Shown here in pieces: positions 15,774 through 24,884 of a stretch of DNA of 64,000 bases. Position numbers and translations under genes: made by a program. The DNA comes from JAJDTQ01 sp963422385. Its GTDB lineage: Bacteria; Desulfobacterota; Binatia; UBA9968; JAJDTQ01. The stretch's first letter is position 1. Each line of letters opens with the position of its first letter. Below the pieces are notes generated by a model, which saw only the letters and a list, made by a program, of their open reading frames with translations, made no database searches and was not told the DNA's origin. The DNA is taken from NCBI GenBank assembly GCA_963422385.1, contig OY729432.1:3720001-3784000 (forward strand), written 5' to 3'.

Positions 15774-17453
15774 GTGACCCATTTATCGGCAGATGTTCTG
15801 GTGGTGGGAGCCGGCGGCGCCGGGATGTACGCCGCCATTGCCGCGGCCAGGAAGGATGCGTCCGTGCTGTTGCTCGACAAGTCCCTGGTGGGCCGCGGCG
15901 GCGCCACCATCATGGCACAGATGACCGTTGCCGCCGCCATCGGTCACGAAGAGCCGGACCACTGGACCAACCACCTCCAGGACACGCTGGCCGCGGGCCG
16001 GGAGCTGTGCGACGAAAGGCTGGCGCGGCTTCTGTGCGAGAACGGCCCCACGCGGATATTCGAGATGGACGGCTGGGGCGCCCACTGGGCGCGCGGCGCC
16101 GACGATCGGATCCGCCAGGTCAAGGCCCCCGGACACGGGCGGGCGCGCTGCTGTTACGTGGACTTCCTGAACACGGGTCCGGGGGTGGCGGGCACCCTGC
16201 GGCGGCAGGTCGGCACCCTGTCCTCGGTGAGGCGCCTGAGCAACGTCGCGGTCACGGAGGTCGTCGTGCACGACGACCGTGCCGTGGGAGCCGTGGGCAT
16301 GGACGTGGTGTCCGGTGACGTGGTCACCCTGGCTGCCAAGGCCGTGATCCTGGCCGCGGGCGGCCTTACCAAAATCTATCGCCGCAACAGCGCGTCCACC
16401 AACATGGGCGGAGAAGCCTATGCCTTGGCGCTGTGGGCCGGGGCCGAGCTCATCGACATGGAATTCGTCCAGTTCTTCCCCATCGCCCACCTGGCCCCGC
16501 GCCTGGTGGGCATGGACCCCATCATGTGGGACCCGTTCCGCTACAAGCTGGGGGGGCGTCTGCTGAACGGGAACTTCGACGAGTTCATGCACCGGTACGG
16601 CGGCCAGGACAGCGGCGCCTACACCACCGTGCGCGACCATGCCTCCTACGCCATTCTCAAGGAAGTGGAAGCCGGCCGCGGCTCCCCCCACGGGGGCGTC
16701 TACCTGGACTTCCGGCACGTACCCGACGAGACCCTCAGGGCCGCCTTCGGGCCGGTCATCGACCGTCTGGCGCACAACGGCATCGACCTCACTCGAACAC
16801 CCGTGGAGGTGGCCCCCACGGCGCACTATCACATGGGCGGCATCCGCGTGGACGGCCGCATGGAGACCCGCGTCCCCGGCCTCTACGCCGCCGGCGAGGC
16901 CGTCGGCGGCGCCAACGGCGCCAACCGCCTCTCCGGCAACGCCATCACCGAGGCGCTGGTGTTCGGGGAATGCGCCGGCCGGGAAGCCGCCGGAGCGGCC
17001 GCCGGCACCGCCTGCGGATGGAATGCCGGAGCGGCCGCCGGAGCGGCCGAGCGCCTTCGAAACGCCTTGGGCACCGACGACGAGAACGGCGTACCGGCCA
17101 ACGTGCTGCAACGGAGGCTCCAGGACGTCATGTGGGAACACGCCGGCCCCTTCCGTACCGCGGAACGTCTCGGCAAGGGGCTCGACGGCATCCGGGAAAT
17201 CCGGGAGGCGCCGGTTGCCATCCGCCCGGCCGAGGGCTTCAACCTCGACATCCAGGACCGGATGGAGCTTCGCGCCATGCTGACCACCGCCGAGGCGCTG
17301 GTGCGGGCCGCCGCCGGGCGCACCGAGAGCCGCGGCGCGCACCAGCGCCTGGACTTCCCGGACGGCGACGCACGATTCGCCAGAAACCAGGCACTGGCCA
17401 TGAACGGCGACCGGATGGAGGCCCGCTGGCCCAACGGAGACGCGCGGTCGTAG
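15774..17453 (+). CDS. FAD-binding flavoprotein of the SdhA/FrdA (fumarate reductase) family
   Basis: A 559-residue flavoprotein. The FAD site is VLVVGAGGAGMYAAIAAARK (residues 8-27). The histidyl-flavin/substrate region is followed by AHYHMGGIRVDGRMETRVPG and LYAAGEAVGGANGANRLSGN, as in succinate dehydrogenase, fumarate reductase and L-aspartate oxidase. GTG 15774 is the start. The downstream 2Fe-2S gene (34 bp away) and SthA-like gene form a compact plus-strand operon with it. There is no membrane anchor or full SdhB gene, so it is not an ordinary respiratory complex II. An adenylylsulfate-reductase-like or dicarboxylate oxidoreductase role is possible. Confidence 0.88.
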   Translation: MTHLSADVLVVGAGGAGMYAAIAAARKDASVLLLDKSLVGRGGATIMAQMTVAAAIGHEEPDHWTNHLQDTLAAGRELCDERLARLLCENGPTRIFEMDGWGAHWARGADDRIRQVKAPGHGRARCCYVDFLNTGPGVAGTLRRQVGTLSSVRRLSNVAVTEVVVHDDRAVGAVGMDVVSGDVVTLAAKAVILAAGGLTKIYRRNSASTNMGGEAYALALWAGAELIDMEFVQFFPIAHLAPRLVGMDPIMWDPFRYKLGGRLLNGNFDEFMHRYGGQDSGAYTTVRDHASYAILKEVEAGRGSPHGGVYLDFRHVPDETLRAAFGPVIDRLAHNGIDLTRTPVEVAPTAHYHMGGIRVDGRMETRVPGLYAAGEAVGGANGANRLSGNAITEALVFGECAGREAAGAAAGTACGWNAGAAAGAAERLRNALGTDDENGVPANVLQRRLQDVMWEHAGPFRTAERLGKGLDGIREIREAPVAIRPAEGFNLDIQDRMELRAMLTTAEALVRAAAGRTESRGAHQRLDFPDGDARFARNQALAMNGDRMEARWPNGDARS

Positions 17454-17487
17454 AGGGGAATCCGCTGTCCCGAACAGGGGTACGAAC

Positions 17488-17859
17488 ATGAGCGATGCGA
17501 CATCCCGGGCCGGCGTAACGACGGAGCTCCACGTGTGGCGCGGCCGCGCCGAGGATGCCGGCCGCTACGACGTGTATCGGGTACCCTACGTGGAGGGCAT
17601 GTCCGTTCTCGACGCGCTGGTATGGATCCGCGCTCACGTGGACTCCAGCCTCGCCTTCCGCTACGGCTGCGTGAACGCCAATGCCTGCAAGACCTGCATG
17701 GCCCTGGTGGACGGCCGGGTAGCCTACATGTGCACCGCCCGCCTGACGCCCGCCGTGGGCAAGGTTGAGCCGCTGCCCAAACGGCCGCTGATCCGCGACC
17801 TGGTGACCGACACGGCGCCCGACGACGAGAAGCTGACGTCGCCGACGCAACGGGACTGA
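17488..17859 (+). CDS. Stand-alone [2Fe-2S] ferredoxin domain protein (SdhB N-terminal domain only)
   Basis: A 123-residue protein equivalent to the N-terminal plant-ferredoxin domain of SdhB/FrdB. It contains SVLDALVWIRAHVDSSLAFR, the cysteine loop YGCVNANACKTC and a fourth Cys in AYMCTARL. The C-terminal 4Fe-4S/3Fe-4S domain that normally completes SdhB is absent; the reading frame ends cleanly after LTSPTQRD, five bases before the next gene. It probably carries single electrons between the upstream flavoprotein and the downstream SthA-like enzyme or another acceptor. The reduced size appears genuine rather than truncated, because spacing to both neighbours is operon-like. Confidence 0.87.
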   Translation: MSDATSRAGVTTELHVWRGRAEDAGRYDVYRVPYVEGMSVLDALVWIRAHVDSSLAFRYGCVNANACKTCMALVDGRVAYMCTARLTPAVGKVEPLPKRPLIRDLVTDTAPDDEKLTSPTQRD

Positions 17860-17863
17860 GTGC

Positions 17864-19258
17864 ATGGACGAGCAAGCCTACGACCTGGTCGTCATCGGCA
17901 GCGGCCCCGCCGGCCAGAAGGGCGCCATCGCCGCAGCCAAGATGGGGAAGCGGGTCGCCGTCGTCGACCGGAACGACATGATCGGCGGCGTGTGCCTGCA
18001 CGCCGGCACCATCCCCAGCAAGACCCTGCGTCTGGCCGTCCTCTACCTCACGGGCTTTCAGCAGAAGTCGTTCTACGGGCAGGCCTACGCCCCGACGTCA
18101 CACCTCACGGTGGACGACCTGATGTTTCGGGTCCGCACCGTCATCGAAAGGGAGCATGCCCAGGTGACGGACCAGCTCAGGCGCAACGGAGTCACCCTGG
18201 TGAACGGCTGGGCCCGGTTCGTGGACACGCATACGCTCCGGACCGACGGCGGCCTGCGGATACGGGGCGAGCACGTCCTCATCGCCTGCGGCACACGCTC
18301 CGCGCGGAGCCCGGAGATCCCCTACGATGGATATCGTATCATGCTGGCCGAAGACCTGGGGCGCGGAGACCGTGAAGAGATTCCCCGGAGCATGATCGTG
18401 GTGGGTGCGGGGGTCATCGGCCTCGAATACGCCTCGATGCTCTCCGCACTGGGCGTGCGCGTCACCATCATCGAACGGCGCCCCACCATGCTGGACTTCG
18501 TGGACCGGGAGATCATCGAGGCGCTCTCCTACCACATGCGCCGCCGCGACGCCATTTTCCGACTGGGAGAAACGGTCACCGGAGTGAGCGTGCAGGAAAA
18601 CGGTCTGGTGCGGGCCGACCTGGAGAGCGGCAAGCGGGTCACCGGCGACGCCTTGCTCTACACGGTGGGACGGCAATCCAACGCCGACCAGCTCGCCATC
18701 GAGAACATCGGGATCGAAACCGACGCGCGGGGCCGCATCGCGGTCAACGAGAACTTCCAGACCGCGCGGCCTCACATCTACGCGGTGGGCGACTGCATCG
18801 GCTTCCCGGCGCTGGCCTCCACCTCCATGGAGCAGGGACGTCTCGCAAGCACGCACATGTTCAACGGCCCGGCGCTCAAACCGGCGCCCTTCTTCCCTTA
18901 CGGCATCTACACCATCCCGGAGATTTCCATGGTGGGCCGGACCGAGCAGGATCTCACCGCGGAGCGCGTGCCCTACGAAGTGGGCAAGGCCCTCTATGAA
19001 GACGTTTCCAAGGCCCAGATGGTGGGCGACCGCGCCGGCATGTTGAAGCTGATCTTCGACCCCGACACCCTGAAGCTGCTCAGCGTCCACGCCGTCGGCG
19101 AGGAAGCCACCGAGATCATCCACATCGGCCACGCCGTCATCGCCCTCGGCGGCACCATCGAGTACTTCCGCGACAACGTCTTCAACTACCCCACCTTCGC
19201 CGAAGCCTACAAGGTCGCCGCCTACGACGGCTTCAACAAGATCGCGGCGATGCGGTAG
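17864..19258 (+). CDS. SthA-like soluble pyridine nucleotide transhydrogenase / dihydrolipoamide dehydrogenase-family flavoprotein
   Basis: A 464-residue class I pyridine nucleotide-disulfide oxidoreductase relative. The FAD loop VVIGSGPAGQKGAIAAAKMG and the NAD(P) loop VVGAGVIGLEYASMLSALG are both intact. The redox-site segment reads GGVCLHAGTIPSKTLR: only one cysteine of the usual CxxxxC pair remains, exactly as in SthA transhydrogenases. The C-terminal dimerisation domain (HAVGEEATEIIHIGHAVI) is complete. It starts four bases after the ferredoxin gene. Whether it acts as a transhydrogenase or as the NAD(P)H-linked partner of the flavoprotein-ferredoxin pair is an open point. Confidence 0.88.
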   Translation: MDEQAYDLVVIGSGPAGQKGAIAAAKMGKRVAVVDRNDMIGGVCLHAGTIPSKTLRLAVLYLTGFQQKSFYGQAYAPTSHLTVDDLMFRVRTVIEREHAQVTDQLRRNGVTLVNGWARFVDTHTLRTDGGLRIRGEHVLIACGTRSARSPEIPYDGYRIMLAEDLGRGDREEIPRSMIVVGAGVIGLEYASMLSALGVRVTIIERRPTMLDFVDREIIEALSYHMRRRDAIFRLGETVTGVSVQENGLVRADLESGKRVTGDALLYTVGRQSNADQLAIENIGIETDARGRIAVNENFQTARPHIYAVGDCIGFPALASTSMEQGRLASTHMFNGPALKPAPFFPYGIYTIPEISMVGRTEQDLTAERVPYEVGKALYEDVSKAQMVGDRAGMLKLIFDPDTLKLLSVHAVGEEATEIIHIGHAVIALGGTIEYFRDNVFNYPTFAEAYKVAAYDGFNKIAAMR

Positions 19259-19446
19259 GCGGACGCCGGACGGGTTCGGATACGTTACCCTGGAACAGGC
19301 TTTCTTCAACGAGCCGTTACCGGTTGCCGAGGAGGTGGGCCACAGCGGGTCCGGAGCACGACCTCAGCCCCGATTCCTCTTCTGACCCGGCATGGCCGGA
19401 ACAAAAAGCCAACCGACAAAACCCATGCCCGACCGCGGCGCGCGGG

Positions 19447-20379
19447 TCAAGGCGTAGTCCGGGCGTACAGCGGGATCACTTCCGTGCCCAGCCTCTCGAT
19501 TTGCTCGTGAATGGTCTCGGGCGGGCAGGCGGGGCGGGCGATGAACTTGGACGCGCCGGCATCGATGTAGCGTTGGATCGTGGCGATGATGTCCTGGGCG
19601 GTGCCAAGGGCGGAGGTTTCGACGAAGTCCACGTCGGTGCGGTTGCGGAGGGCGTAGGGGCGGGCCAACCGGGCGGCTTCCGCGGGATCCCGTGCGAAGC
19701 AGAAGTTGAACAGCACGCCGAAATGGTCGTCGTCGATGCAGCGGCCGTAGTCGGCGGCGTATTTTCGTATGCGGGCGATGGCCGCCCCTACTTCCTCGGG
19801 GGTCATTTGGGAACCCATCCAGCCGTCGGCCAAGCGGGCGGTGCGACGAAACGCAGGGCCGCTACGGCCTCCGACCCAGATGGGTGGCGCGGCCTGTGCC
19901 GGCTTGGGGGCGATGGAAACGTCCTGAAGCTGGTAGTACTTCCCTTGGGAGTTGACTCCGTTGTCCGACCACAGCGCACGTAACAGGTGGACCATCTCTT
20001 CGGTGCGGCCGGCCCGCTCGGAACGGTGGATGCCGCAGGCATGGAGCTCGGCGTCGTCGTCGCGGCCGAGACCCACGGCGAGAAGCAGGCGTCCGCCCGA
20101 GAGGAAGTCCAGGGTGGCCAACTCCTTGGCCAGCACCGTGGGATTCCTCAGGGGAAGGGCCAGCACGCTGGTGCCGAACTTCATCTTTCGGGTACGCGCG
20201 GCCACCCACGAGAGCGCCACCACCGGCTCGAGGCTCAGCGCCTCGGATACTACCCGGTCACTCAGCCACAGCGAGTCGATGTCCAGGGATTCCGCCAGAT
20301 CCACGGCGCTCCGGAATGCCTCGGGGTTGGCGTCGCCGAAAGGCCAGCCGCTGAACCCGATTCCGATGCCGATTCCCAT
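19447..20379 (-). CDS. LLM class flavin-dependent oxidoreductase (luciferase-like)
   Basis: A 310-residue bacterial-luciferase-like protein. Segments SLDIDSLWLSDRVV, TRKMKFGTSVLALPLRNP and FLSGGRLLLAVGLGRDDDAELHACG are typical of F420- or FMN-dependent LLM monooxygenases. ATG 20379 is preceded by a strong GGAAGGAGAAGG ribosome-binding site, which decides against the longer frame starting at 20493. Substrate is unknown; relatives oxidise alkanesulfonates, long alkanes or nitrilotriacetate, or reduce methylene-tetrahydromethanopterin. It is convergent with the SthA-like gene and divergent from the permease gene at 20705. Confidence 0.88.
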   Translation of the reverse strand: MGIGIGIGFSGWPFGDANPEAFRSAVDLAESLDIDSLWLSDRVVSEALSLEPVVALSWVAARTRKMKFGTSVLALPLRNPTVLAKELATLDFLSGGRLLLAVGLGRDDDAELHACGIHRSERAGRTEEMVHLLRALWSDNGVNSQGKYYQLQDVSIAPKPAQAAPPIWVGGRSGPAFRRTARLADGWMGSQMTPEEVGAAIARIRKYAADYGRCIDDDHFGVLFNFCFARDPAEAARLARPYALRNRTDVDFVETSALGTAQDIIATIQRYIDAGASKFIARPACPPETIHEQIERLGTEVIPLYARTTP

Positions 20380-20420
20380 GATGTCCTTCTCCTTCCAAGC
20401 GGCGGCGCCTTGCGGGCGCG

Positions 20421-20445
20421 GGTGGGGTTTGAAACCCGCCCCTGC
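20421..20445. repeat. Dispersed palindromic repeat, copy 2
   Basis: Contains 'ggggtttgaaacccgcccc', matching the repeats at 11511-11535 and 53755-53780. It lies in the upstream region between the divergent LLM oxidoreductase and permease genes, close enough to the LLM gene to fall in its leader. Confidence 0.65.
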
Positions 20446-20704
20446 GGGCGCACCGTGGCCCGTCACAAGAAAACCCCGTGTGTTCCCGTCCACGACCCGC
20501 CGATGGGGACACTAACAGATCCGGCCGTCCGTAATCCACCGTCCGGACAGCGCGTACGGACCCGTTGCTGCCGCACCTGCGCGCCTCTTCCGGGCGGTTT
20601 CCGGCCCGCAGGATTGACGGATGGGGACGAGGATATTATTGAAATGAGCCTTCGGGCATTACTCGCACCCATCACGACACCGAAACCGGAAAGATGCATT
20701 GCCT

Positions 20705-22039
20705 ATGGAACCCATCGCGTGGCTGACACTGACTATCTTCTCACTGGCGATCATCGCGGTCCTGACCAACGTCATCGAGCCGGCCGTTGCGGCCCTGCTC
20801 GGAGTGGCGGTCATGGTGTGGGCCGGGGTCATGACCGAGACGGACGCGTTCCTGTCCGTGGACTGGAACGTAATGGCCATCCTTGTGAGCGTGTGGATCA
20901 TCGCCGGCTACTTCGGCAAGTCGGGGGTGCCCGAGCTCCTGTCGGTCAAGGCCATGCAATGGTCCAAGGGCCACTACGGGCTGCTGGTGATCATACTCTC
21001 GCTCCTGGCTGGAATCCTGTCCATCGTGGTGGACAACGTGGTGGTGATCCTGATGCTCGCGCCGGTTGCGATACCGGTGGTGCGCCAGTTCGGCTTCCCG
21101 TTGACCCCGGTGGTGCTCATGATCGGCTTCAGCGCCAACTTCATGGGGACGGCGCTGCTCCTGGGCGACCTGCCGCCCCAGATGCTCCACAGCGTGTCGG
21201 GAGCGGAGTTCCTGGATTTCATCTGGCAGCACGGGCGCCCCTCGTCGTTTCCCATCCTGATGGTGACCTTCGCCCTGACGCTGGGGTTCATGTACCTCTA
21301 CGGGTTCCGCGTGCAGCCGGCCGAACCGGGCGTCGCGGCCGGAACCGGCTCGACGGCCGCGGACACGCGCGTAGCGGACGCCAAGCTGTCGGATCCGCTG
21401 CTCGCGTGGCTGGTCATCGGAGGCTTCGGCGCTACCATCGTGGCCATGGCCTTCCGCGAGATCCTCGACATGAAGCTCGGCTTCATCGCCATGACCGGCG
21501 CGCTGCTGCTGATCGCGGTGGTGGAGATGCTGGGCGACCGGCTGAAGCAGAAGCCCGACTTCGAGGAGATCCTCCAGGAGCTGGACTGGCGCGCGGTGTT
21601 CTTCTACATCGCACTGTTCGCGCTGGTGGGAGGCCTCGAAAAGACCGGCATCCTGCACGACCTCGCCGAGCTGCTGAAGCCGATCTTCGCGTCCAGCCTA
21701 ACGCTGGGAACCACGCTGCTCTACTGGGTCACCATCCCCATCGTCGGCGTGGTGGAGCATGACGCCTACATCCTCACCTTCCTCTACACCATCCGCGACC
21801 TGGGCCAGCAGGGGATGGACCCCTGGCCCCTGTGGTGGATGCTGGTGTGGTCGGGGACGCTCGGGAGCAACTTCACCGTGGCCGGCGCGCCGGCGCTCTA
21901 CGTGGCGCTCAACATCTGCGAGCGGGAAGAGAAACGGAAGATTTCGTTGCGGGAGTTCCTGGGCTGGAGCGTGCCGTTCACCCTGGTGGCGAGCGTTATC
22001 TGCTACGTGTTCGGGATGCTGATCTGGGTGCTGCCGTAG
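20705..22039 (+). CDS. ArsB/NhaD (ion transporter superfamily) permease, SLC13-like
   Basis: A 444-residue integral membrane protein with about eleven to twelve hydrophobic segments. The repeated pattern of two half-domains with SIVVDNVVVILMLAPVAIPV and VEHDAYILTFLYTIRDLG, plus GFSANFMGTALLLGDLPPQM, fits the ion transporter superfamily that includes ArsB, NhaD and SLC13 anion transporters. A soluble loop rich in Ala, Gly and Thr (near residues 205-230) divides the halves. ATG 20705 is used; a TTG two codons earlier is possible. Substrate unclear (Na+/H+, arsenite, or carboxylate and sulfate anions); the nearby Mrp operon makes sodium handling plausible. Confidence 0.82.
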   Translation: MEPIAWLTLTIFSLAIIAVLTNVIEPAVAALLGVAVMVWAGVMTETDAFLSVDWNVMAILVSVWIIAGYFGKSGVPELLSVKAMQWSKGHYGLLVIILSLLAGILSIVVDNVVVILMLAPVAIPVVRQFGFPLTPVVLMIGFSANFMGTALLLGDLPPQMLHSVSGAEFLDFIWQHGRPSSFPILMVTFALTLGFMYLYGFRVQPAEPGVAAGTGSTAADTRVADAKLSDPLLAWLVIGGFGATIVAMAFREILDMKLGFIAMTGALLLIAVVEMLGDRLKQKPDFEEILQELDWRAVFFYIALFALVGGLEKTGILHDLAELLKPIFASSLTLGTTLLYWVTIPIVGVVEHDAYILTFLYTIRDLGQQGMDPWPLWWMLVWSGTLGSNFTVAGAPALYVALNICEREEKRKISLREFLGWSVPFTLVASVICYVFGMLIWVLP

Positions 22040-22093
22040 CAGCCTGTCCCGCAAATGACGTTGCGCCTGCCGCAGGTGCACCTCCGATAGCGG

Positions 22094-22237
22094 GCAGCGT
22101 GGACGGCGTCCCGGAAATCAGAAGACGGCACTGCCGGGGTTCCGCTGTACTGCGTCGCGCGAATCGGATGGTTGATTGATTGATCCGGGTTACGTCCGCC
22201 CACCGTCAACAGATTTCCGGGACGCCGTCCACGCTGC
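22094..22237. repeat. 26-bp perfect inverted repeat with 92-bp spacer
   Basis: Arms at 22094-22119 and 22212-22237 are exact reverse complements. The spacer holds no reading frame I can assign. A smaller imperfect hairpin (22062-22080) lies just after the permease stop. The structure fits a MITE-like remnant, or a long-stem terminator between the permease and the convergent mnhG gene. No target-site duplication is obvious. Confidence 0.8.
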
Positions 22238-22311
22238 TCTCGGCGCGCCCGCGATCTTGCCACGAGTCGTTGGTGTGGCGTCCTGTCCGAGTGTCTCGCG
22301 CCGCAGGACGC

Positions 22312-22659
22312 TCACGAGTCGATGGACGAGCCGCGGTACTTGTCCTTCAACTCGTCCATGACCGTGCCCTTCCAGAACTTCACCCCTACCTGATAACCGG
22401 CGCGGCCGATCATGTGTGCGGATACGGGCGCGGTGAGGAAGACGAACAGCGTGATGGCCAGTACCCGGGCGGTGACGCCGATGTCGGGGAAGTAGAGCGC
22501 CACCGACACCATCAGACAGAACACCCCCAGGGTCGGCGGCTTGGTGGCGGTCTGCATCCGGGTAAGCAGGTCCGGCATACGCAGAATGCCCAGGCACCCC
22601 AGAAACATGAAGGCGGTGCCGATGATCATGAAAACGGCGCAAATGACGTCAGTCACCAT
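22312..22659 (-). CDS. mnhG: Na+/H+ antiporter (Mrp) subunit G
   Basis: A 115-residue subunit with three hydrophobic helices. FMFLGCLGILRMPDLLTRMQ and the adjoining TATKPPTLGVFCLM form the hallmark MnhG/MrpG block. It is the last gene of the seven-gene Mrp operon and overlaps the mnhF stop by 11 bases. The Mrp complex exchanges cytoplasmic Na+ for H+ and needs all seven subunits; MrpG is a small structural subunit. The C-terminus (GTVMDELKDKYRGSSIDS) is hydrophilic. Confidence 0.93.
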   Translation of the reverse strand: MVTDVICAVFMIIGTAFMFLGCLGILRMPDLLTRMQTATKPPTLGVFCLMVSVALYFPDIGVTARVLAITLFVFLTAPVSAHMIGRAGYQVGVKFWKGTVMDELKDKYRGSSIDS

Positions 22660-22918
22660 GGTGTGCCCATTTCTCGATGTAGCGGGAAAACGCGACCGTC
22701 CCCAGGAAGGCCACCAACGCCAGGACGATGGCCACGTCCAGGTAGACCGGCTCCTTGAACGCCACCGCGTAGAGGGCGGCGATGCCGACGCCCACGGTGG
22801 TCAACAGGTCCAGCGCCACCAGCCGGTCCGGGATGTTGGGACCGCGCAGGAGGCGCAGAAAAGCCAGCACGATGCCGATGCTCAGAACAGCGAGCAGAAC
22901 GAAAGCCAGGGTCGTCAT
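22649..22918 (-). CDS. mnhF: Na+/H+ antiporter (Mrp) subunit F
   Basis: An 89-residue protein with three transmembrane segments, containing FLRLLRGPNIPDRLVALDLL, the diagnostic MrpF motif with its conserved Asp. ATG 22918 overlaps the last codons of mnhE, and the stop lies inside mnhG. The longer open frame extending to 23407 is a shadow of mnhE and is not used. It is required for assembly of the Mrp complex. Confidence 0.93.
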   Translation of the reverse strand: MTTLAFVLLAVLSIGIVLAFLRLLRGPNIPDRLVALDLLTTVGVGIAALYAVAFKEPVYLDVAIVLALVAFLGTVAFSRYIEKWAHHGD

Positions 22919-23388
22919 CGCAGCAACTCCATGACGCGCTTCTCGAAACCGTCCTTGATGGACCGGCGCAACTCCTCGGCGTCGTCCACGTACATGGCGT
23001 GAATGTAGAGCACCCGCCGGTCGTCCGACACGTCGAGGCTGAGGGTCCCTGGGGTCAGGGTGATGAGGTTCGCCAGCAGGGTGATCTCGGCGTCGGTCTC
23101 GGCGTCCAGGGGGATCGCCACCACGCCCGGCTTCATGTTGTGCGAGGGGGTCGCCACCTCGTAGGCGATGCGCAGGTTCGCCAGCAGGAGCTCCCAGGCG
23201 AACAGCGAGGCCAGCCGGAGGCTCTGCCACAGCTTCTCGAAGTAACGGGACGGCGGCAACAGCCGCCTCACCGCGTACAGGATCAGGAAACCGAAGACGA
23301 AGCCCACGGCCAGGCTCCGCGCCGTCACCTCGCCGGTCAATGCGGCCCAGCTCAGCGCCAGCATGATGTTCCACAGGAGAACGGTCAT
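22915..23388 (-). CDS. mnhE: Na+/H+ antiporter (Mrp) subunit E
   Basis: A 157-residue subunit. Two N-terminal hydrophobic segments are followed by a soluble domain that includes LLANLRIAYEVATPSHNMKPG and the conserved LANLITLTPGTLSLDVS block characteristic of MrpE. ATG 23388 overlaps the mnhD stop by four bases (ATGA). MrpE is thought to stabilise the complex and promote its assembly. Length is the family norm. Confidence 0.94.
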   Translation of the reverse strand: MTVLLWNIMLALSWAALTGEVTARSLAVGFVFGFLILYAVRRLLPPSRYFEKLWQSLRLASLFAWELLLANLRIAYEVATPSHNMKPGVVAIPLDAETDAEITLLANLITLTPGTLSLDVSDDRRVLYIHAMYVDDAEELRRSIKDGFEKRVMELLR

Positions 23389-24884
23389 GATCCTCCCCTC
23401 GCTCCAAGTACCGCGCGGATATACGGCTCCGGGTTCATCAACTGATCGCCCGCCCGTTGCGCCAGATCGAAAAAGGGTCCCGCGGCCACGCCCATGACCA
23501 CCGCGAGGACCGCAAGGGTCACGATGGGACCCAGCATGAGCGTCATGCCGCCGCCCGGTGCGTTCACCGCGGTCTCCGCCGGCAGCGGTTTCCAGAACGC
23601 TTCCGCCCAGATCTTGGTCATGGAGAACAGCGTCAACAGGCTCACGCCCAATGCCGCCGCCACCAGCACGAACTGCTCGATGCCGAGCCCGGCCTTGATC
23701 AGGATCAGCTTGCCGAAGAAACCCGAAAGGGGCGGTACCCCCGCCAACGAGAAGGCCGACAGCAGGAACAGCATGGCGAGCCACGGGTGGGACCGGTACA
23801 GGCCGCCCAGCTTCTTCAGGTCGTAGGTGCCGTGCAGGCGGTGCGAGACCCCGCTCACCAGGAACAGGTTGGTCTTGACGAAGATGTTGTGGACGATGAA
23901 GAACACCGTGCCCGCCAGCGCCAGGGGCGTGAAGAACCCGAGCCCCATGACCATGTAGCCGATCTGGCTCACGATGTGGAAAGACAGCAGCCGGCGGAAC
24001 TCGTACTGGGCCACGGCGCCCAGCACTCCCGTCACCATTGTGACGCCGCCGGCCCAGAGAATAATCGTGTGGGTGTAGTCCACGTTGTTGAGGAACAGCA
24101 GCGTGAACACGCGGATCAGGGCGTACACGCCGACCTTGGTCAGCAGTCCGCCGAAGATGGCCGAGACCGCCACCGGCGGCGTGTGGTACGAGGCCGGCAG
24201 CCAGAAGAACAGCGGGAAGATGGCCCCCTTGATGCCGAAGGCCACCAGAAACAGGATGCCCAGGGTGGTCACCAGCCCCGGATGCCCGGCGCTCCCGAGC
24301 CTTTGCGACAGGTCCGCCATGTTCAGGGAGCCGGCCATGGCGTAGAGAATTCCCACCGCCGCCAGGAAGAACGCCGACGCCACCAGGTTGAGGGTCACGT
24401 ACTTGATGGCGCCCTCGAGCTGGGCGCGCTCGCCTCCCAGGGCCAGGAGGACGAAGGACGAGATCAGCAGCACCTCGAACCAGACGAACAGGTTGAAGAT
24501 GTCGCCGGTCAGGAAGGCCCCGGACACGCCCATGATCAGGATGTTGAAGAGCGGATAGTAGCCGTAGGCTTCCCGGCCCCGGTCCATGGTGCCCAGCGAG
24601 TAGATCACGATCACCAGCGTCACCACGCCGGTGGCGGCCACCATGACGGCGCTGAACATGTCGGCCACCAGCGTGACGCCGAATGGCGCGATCCAGTCAC
24701 CCTTCTGCACCGCCTGGATTCCCTCGTTGGCGACACGTTCCAGAATAAGGATGGAGACCGTGAAGTAGACTATGCTGCCGGCCAGGGTGAGTATTCGCTG
24801 AGCCGCCACGTGGCGCCACACCACCACGCAGACCGCCCCCACCAGCAGAGGAATCAGGATGGGCAGGACGATGAGAGAGTTCAC
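23385..24884 (-). CDS. mnhD: Na+/H+ antiporter (Mrp) subunit D
   Basis: A 499-residue, roughly 14-helix homologue of the NuoM/NuoN proton-pumping subunits of complex I. Conserved features include the WIAPFGVTLVADMFS start, FNLFVWFEVLLISSFVLLAL with the functional Glu, GIKGAIFPLFFWLPASYHTPP with the Lys, and FHIVSQIGYMVMGLGFF. It forms one of the two antiporter-like channels of Mrp together with MnhA. Its ATG overlaps the mnhC stop by four bases. Confidence 0.95.
   Translation of the reverse strand: MNSLIVLPILIPLLVGAVCVVVWRHVAAQRILTLAGSIVYFTVSILILERVANEGIQAVQKGDWIAPFGVTLVADMFSAVMVAATGVVTLVIVIYSLGTMDRGREAYGYYPLFNILIMGVSGAFLTGDIFNLFVWFEVLLISSFVLLALGGERAQLEGAIKYVTLNLVASAFFLAAVGILYAMAGSLNMADLSQRLGSAGHPGLVTTLGILFLVAFGIKGAIFPLFFWLPASYHTPPVAVSAIFGGLLTKVGVYALIRVFTLLFLNNVDYTHTIILWAGGVTMVTGVLGAVAQYEFRRLLSFHIVSQIGYMVMGLGFFTPLALAGTVFFIVHNIFVKTNLFLVSGVSHRLHGTYDLKKLGGLYRSHPWLAMLFLLSAFSLAGVPPLSGFFGKLILIKAGLGIEQFVLVAAALGVSLLTLFSMTKIWAEAFWKPLPAETAVNAPGGGMTLMLGPIVTLAVLAVVMGVAAGPFFDLAQRAGDQLMNPEPYIRAVLGARGGS

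Noticed and set aside
15783..17489. 568-codon minus-strand open frame
   Set aside because: Antisense shadow of the SdhA-like flavoprotein; low-complexity Gly/Val/His composition and no domain.
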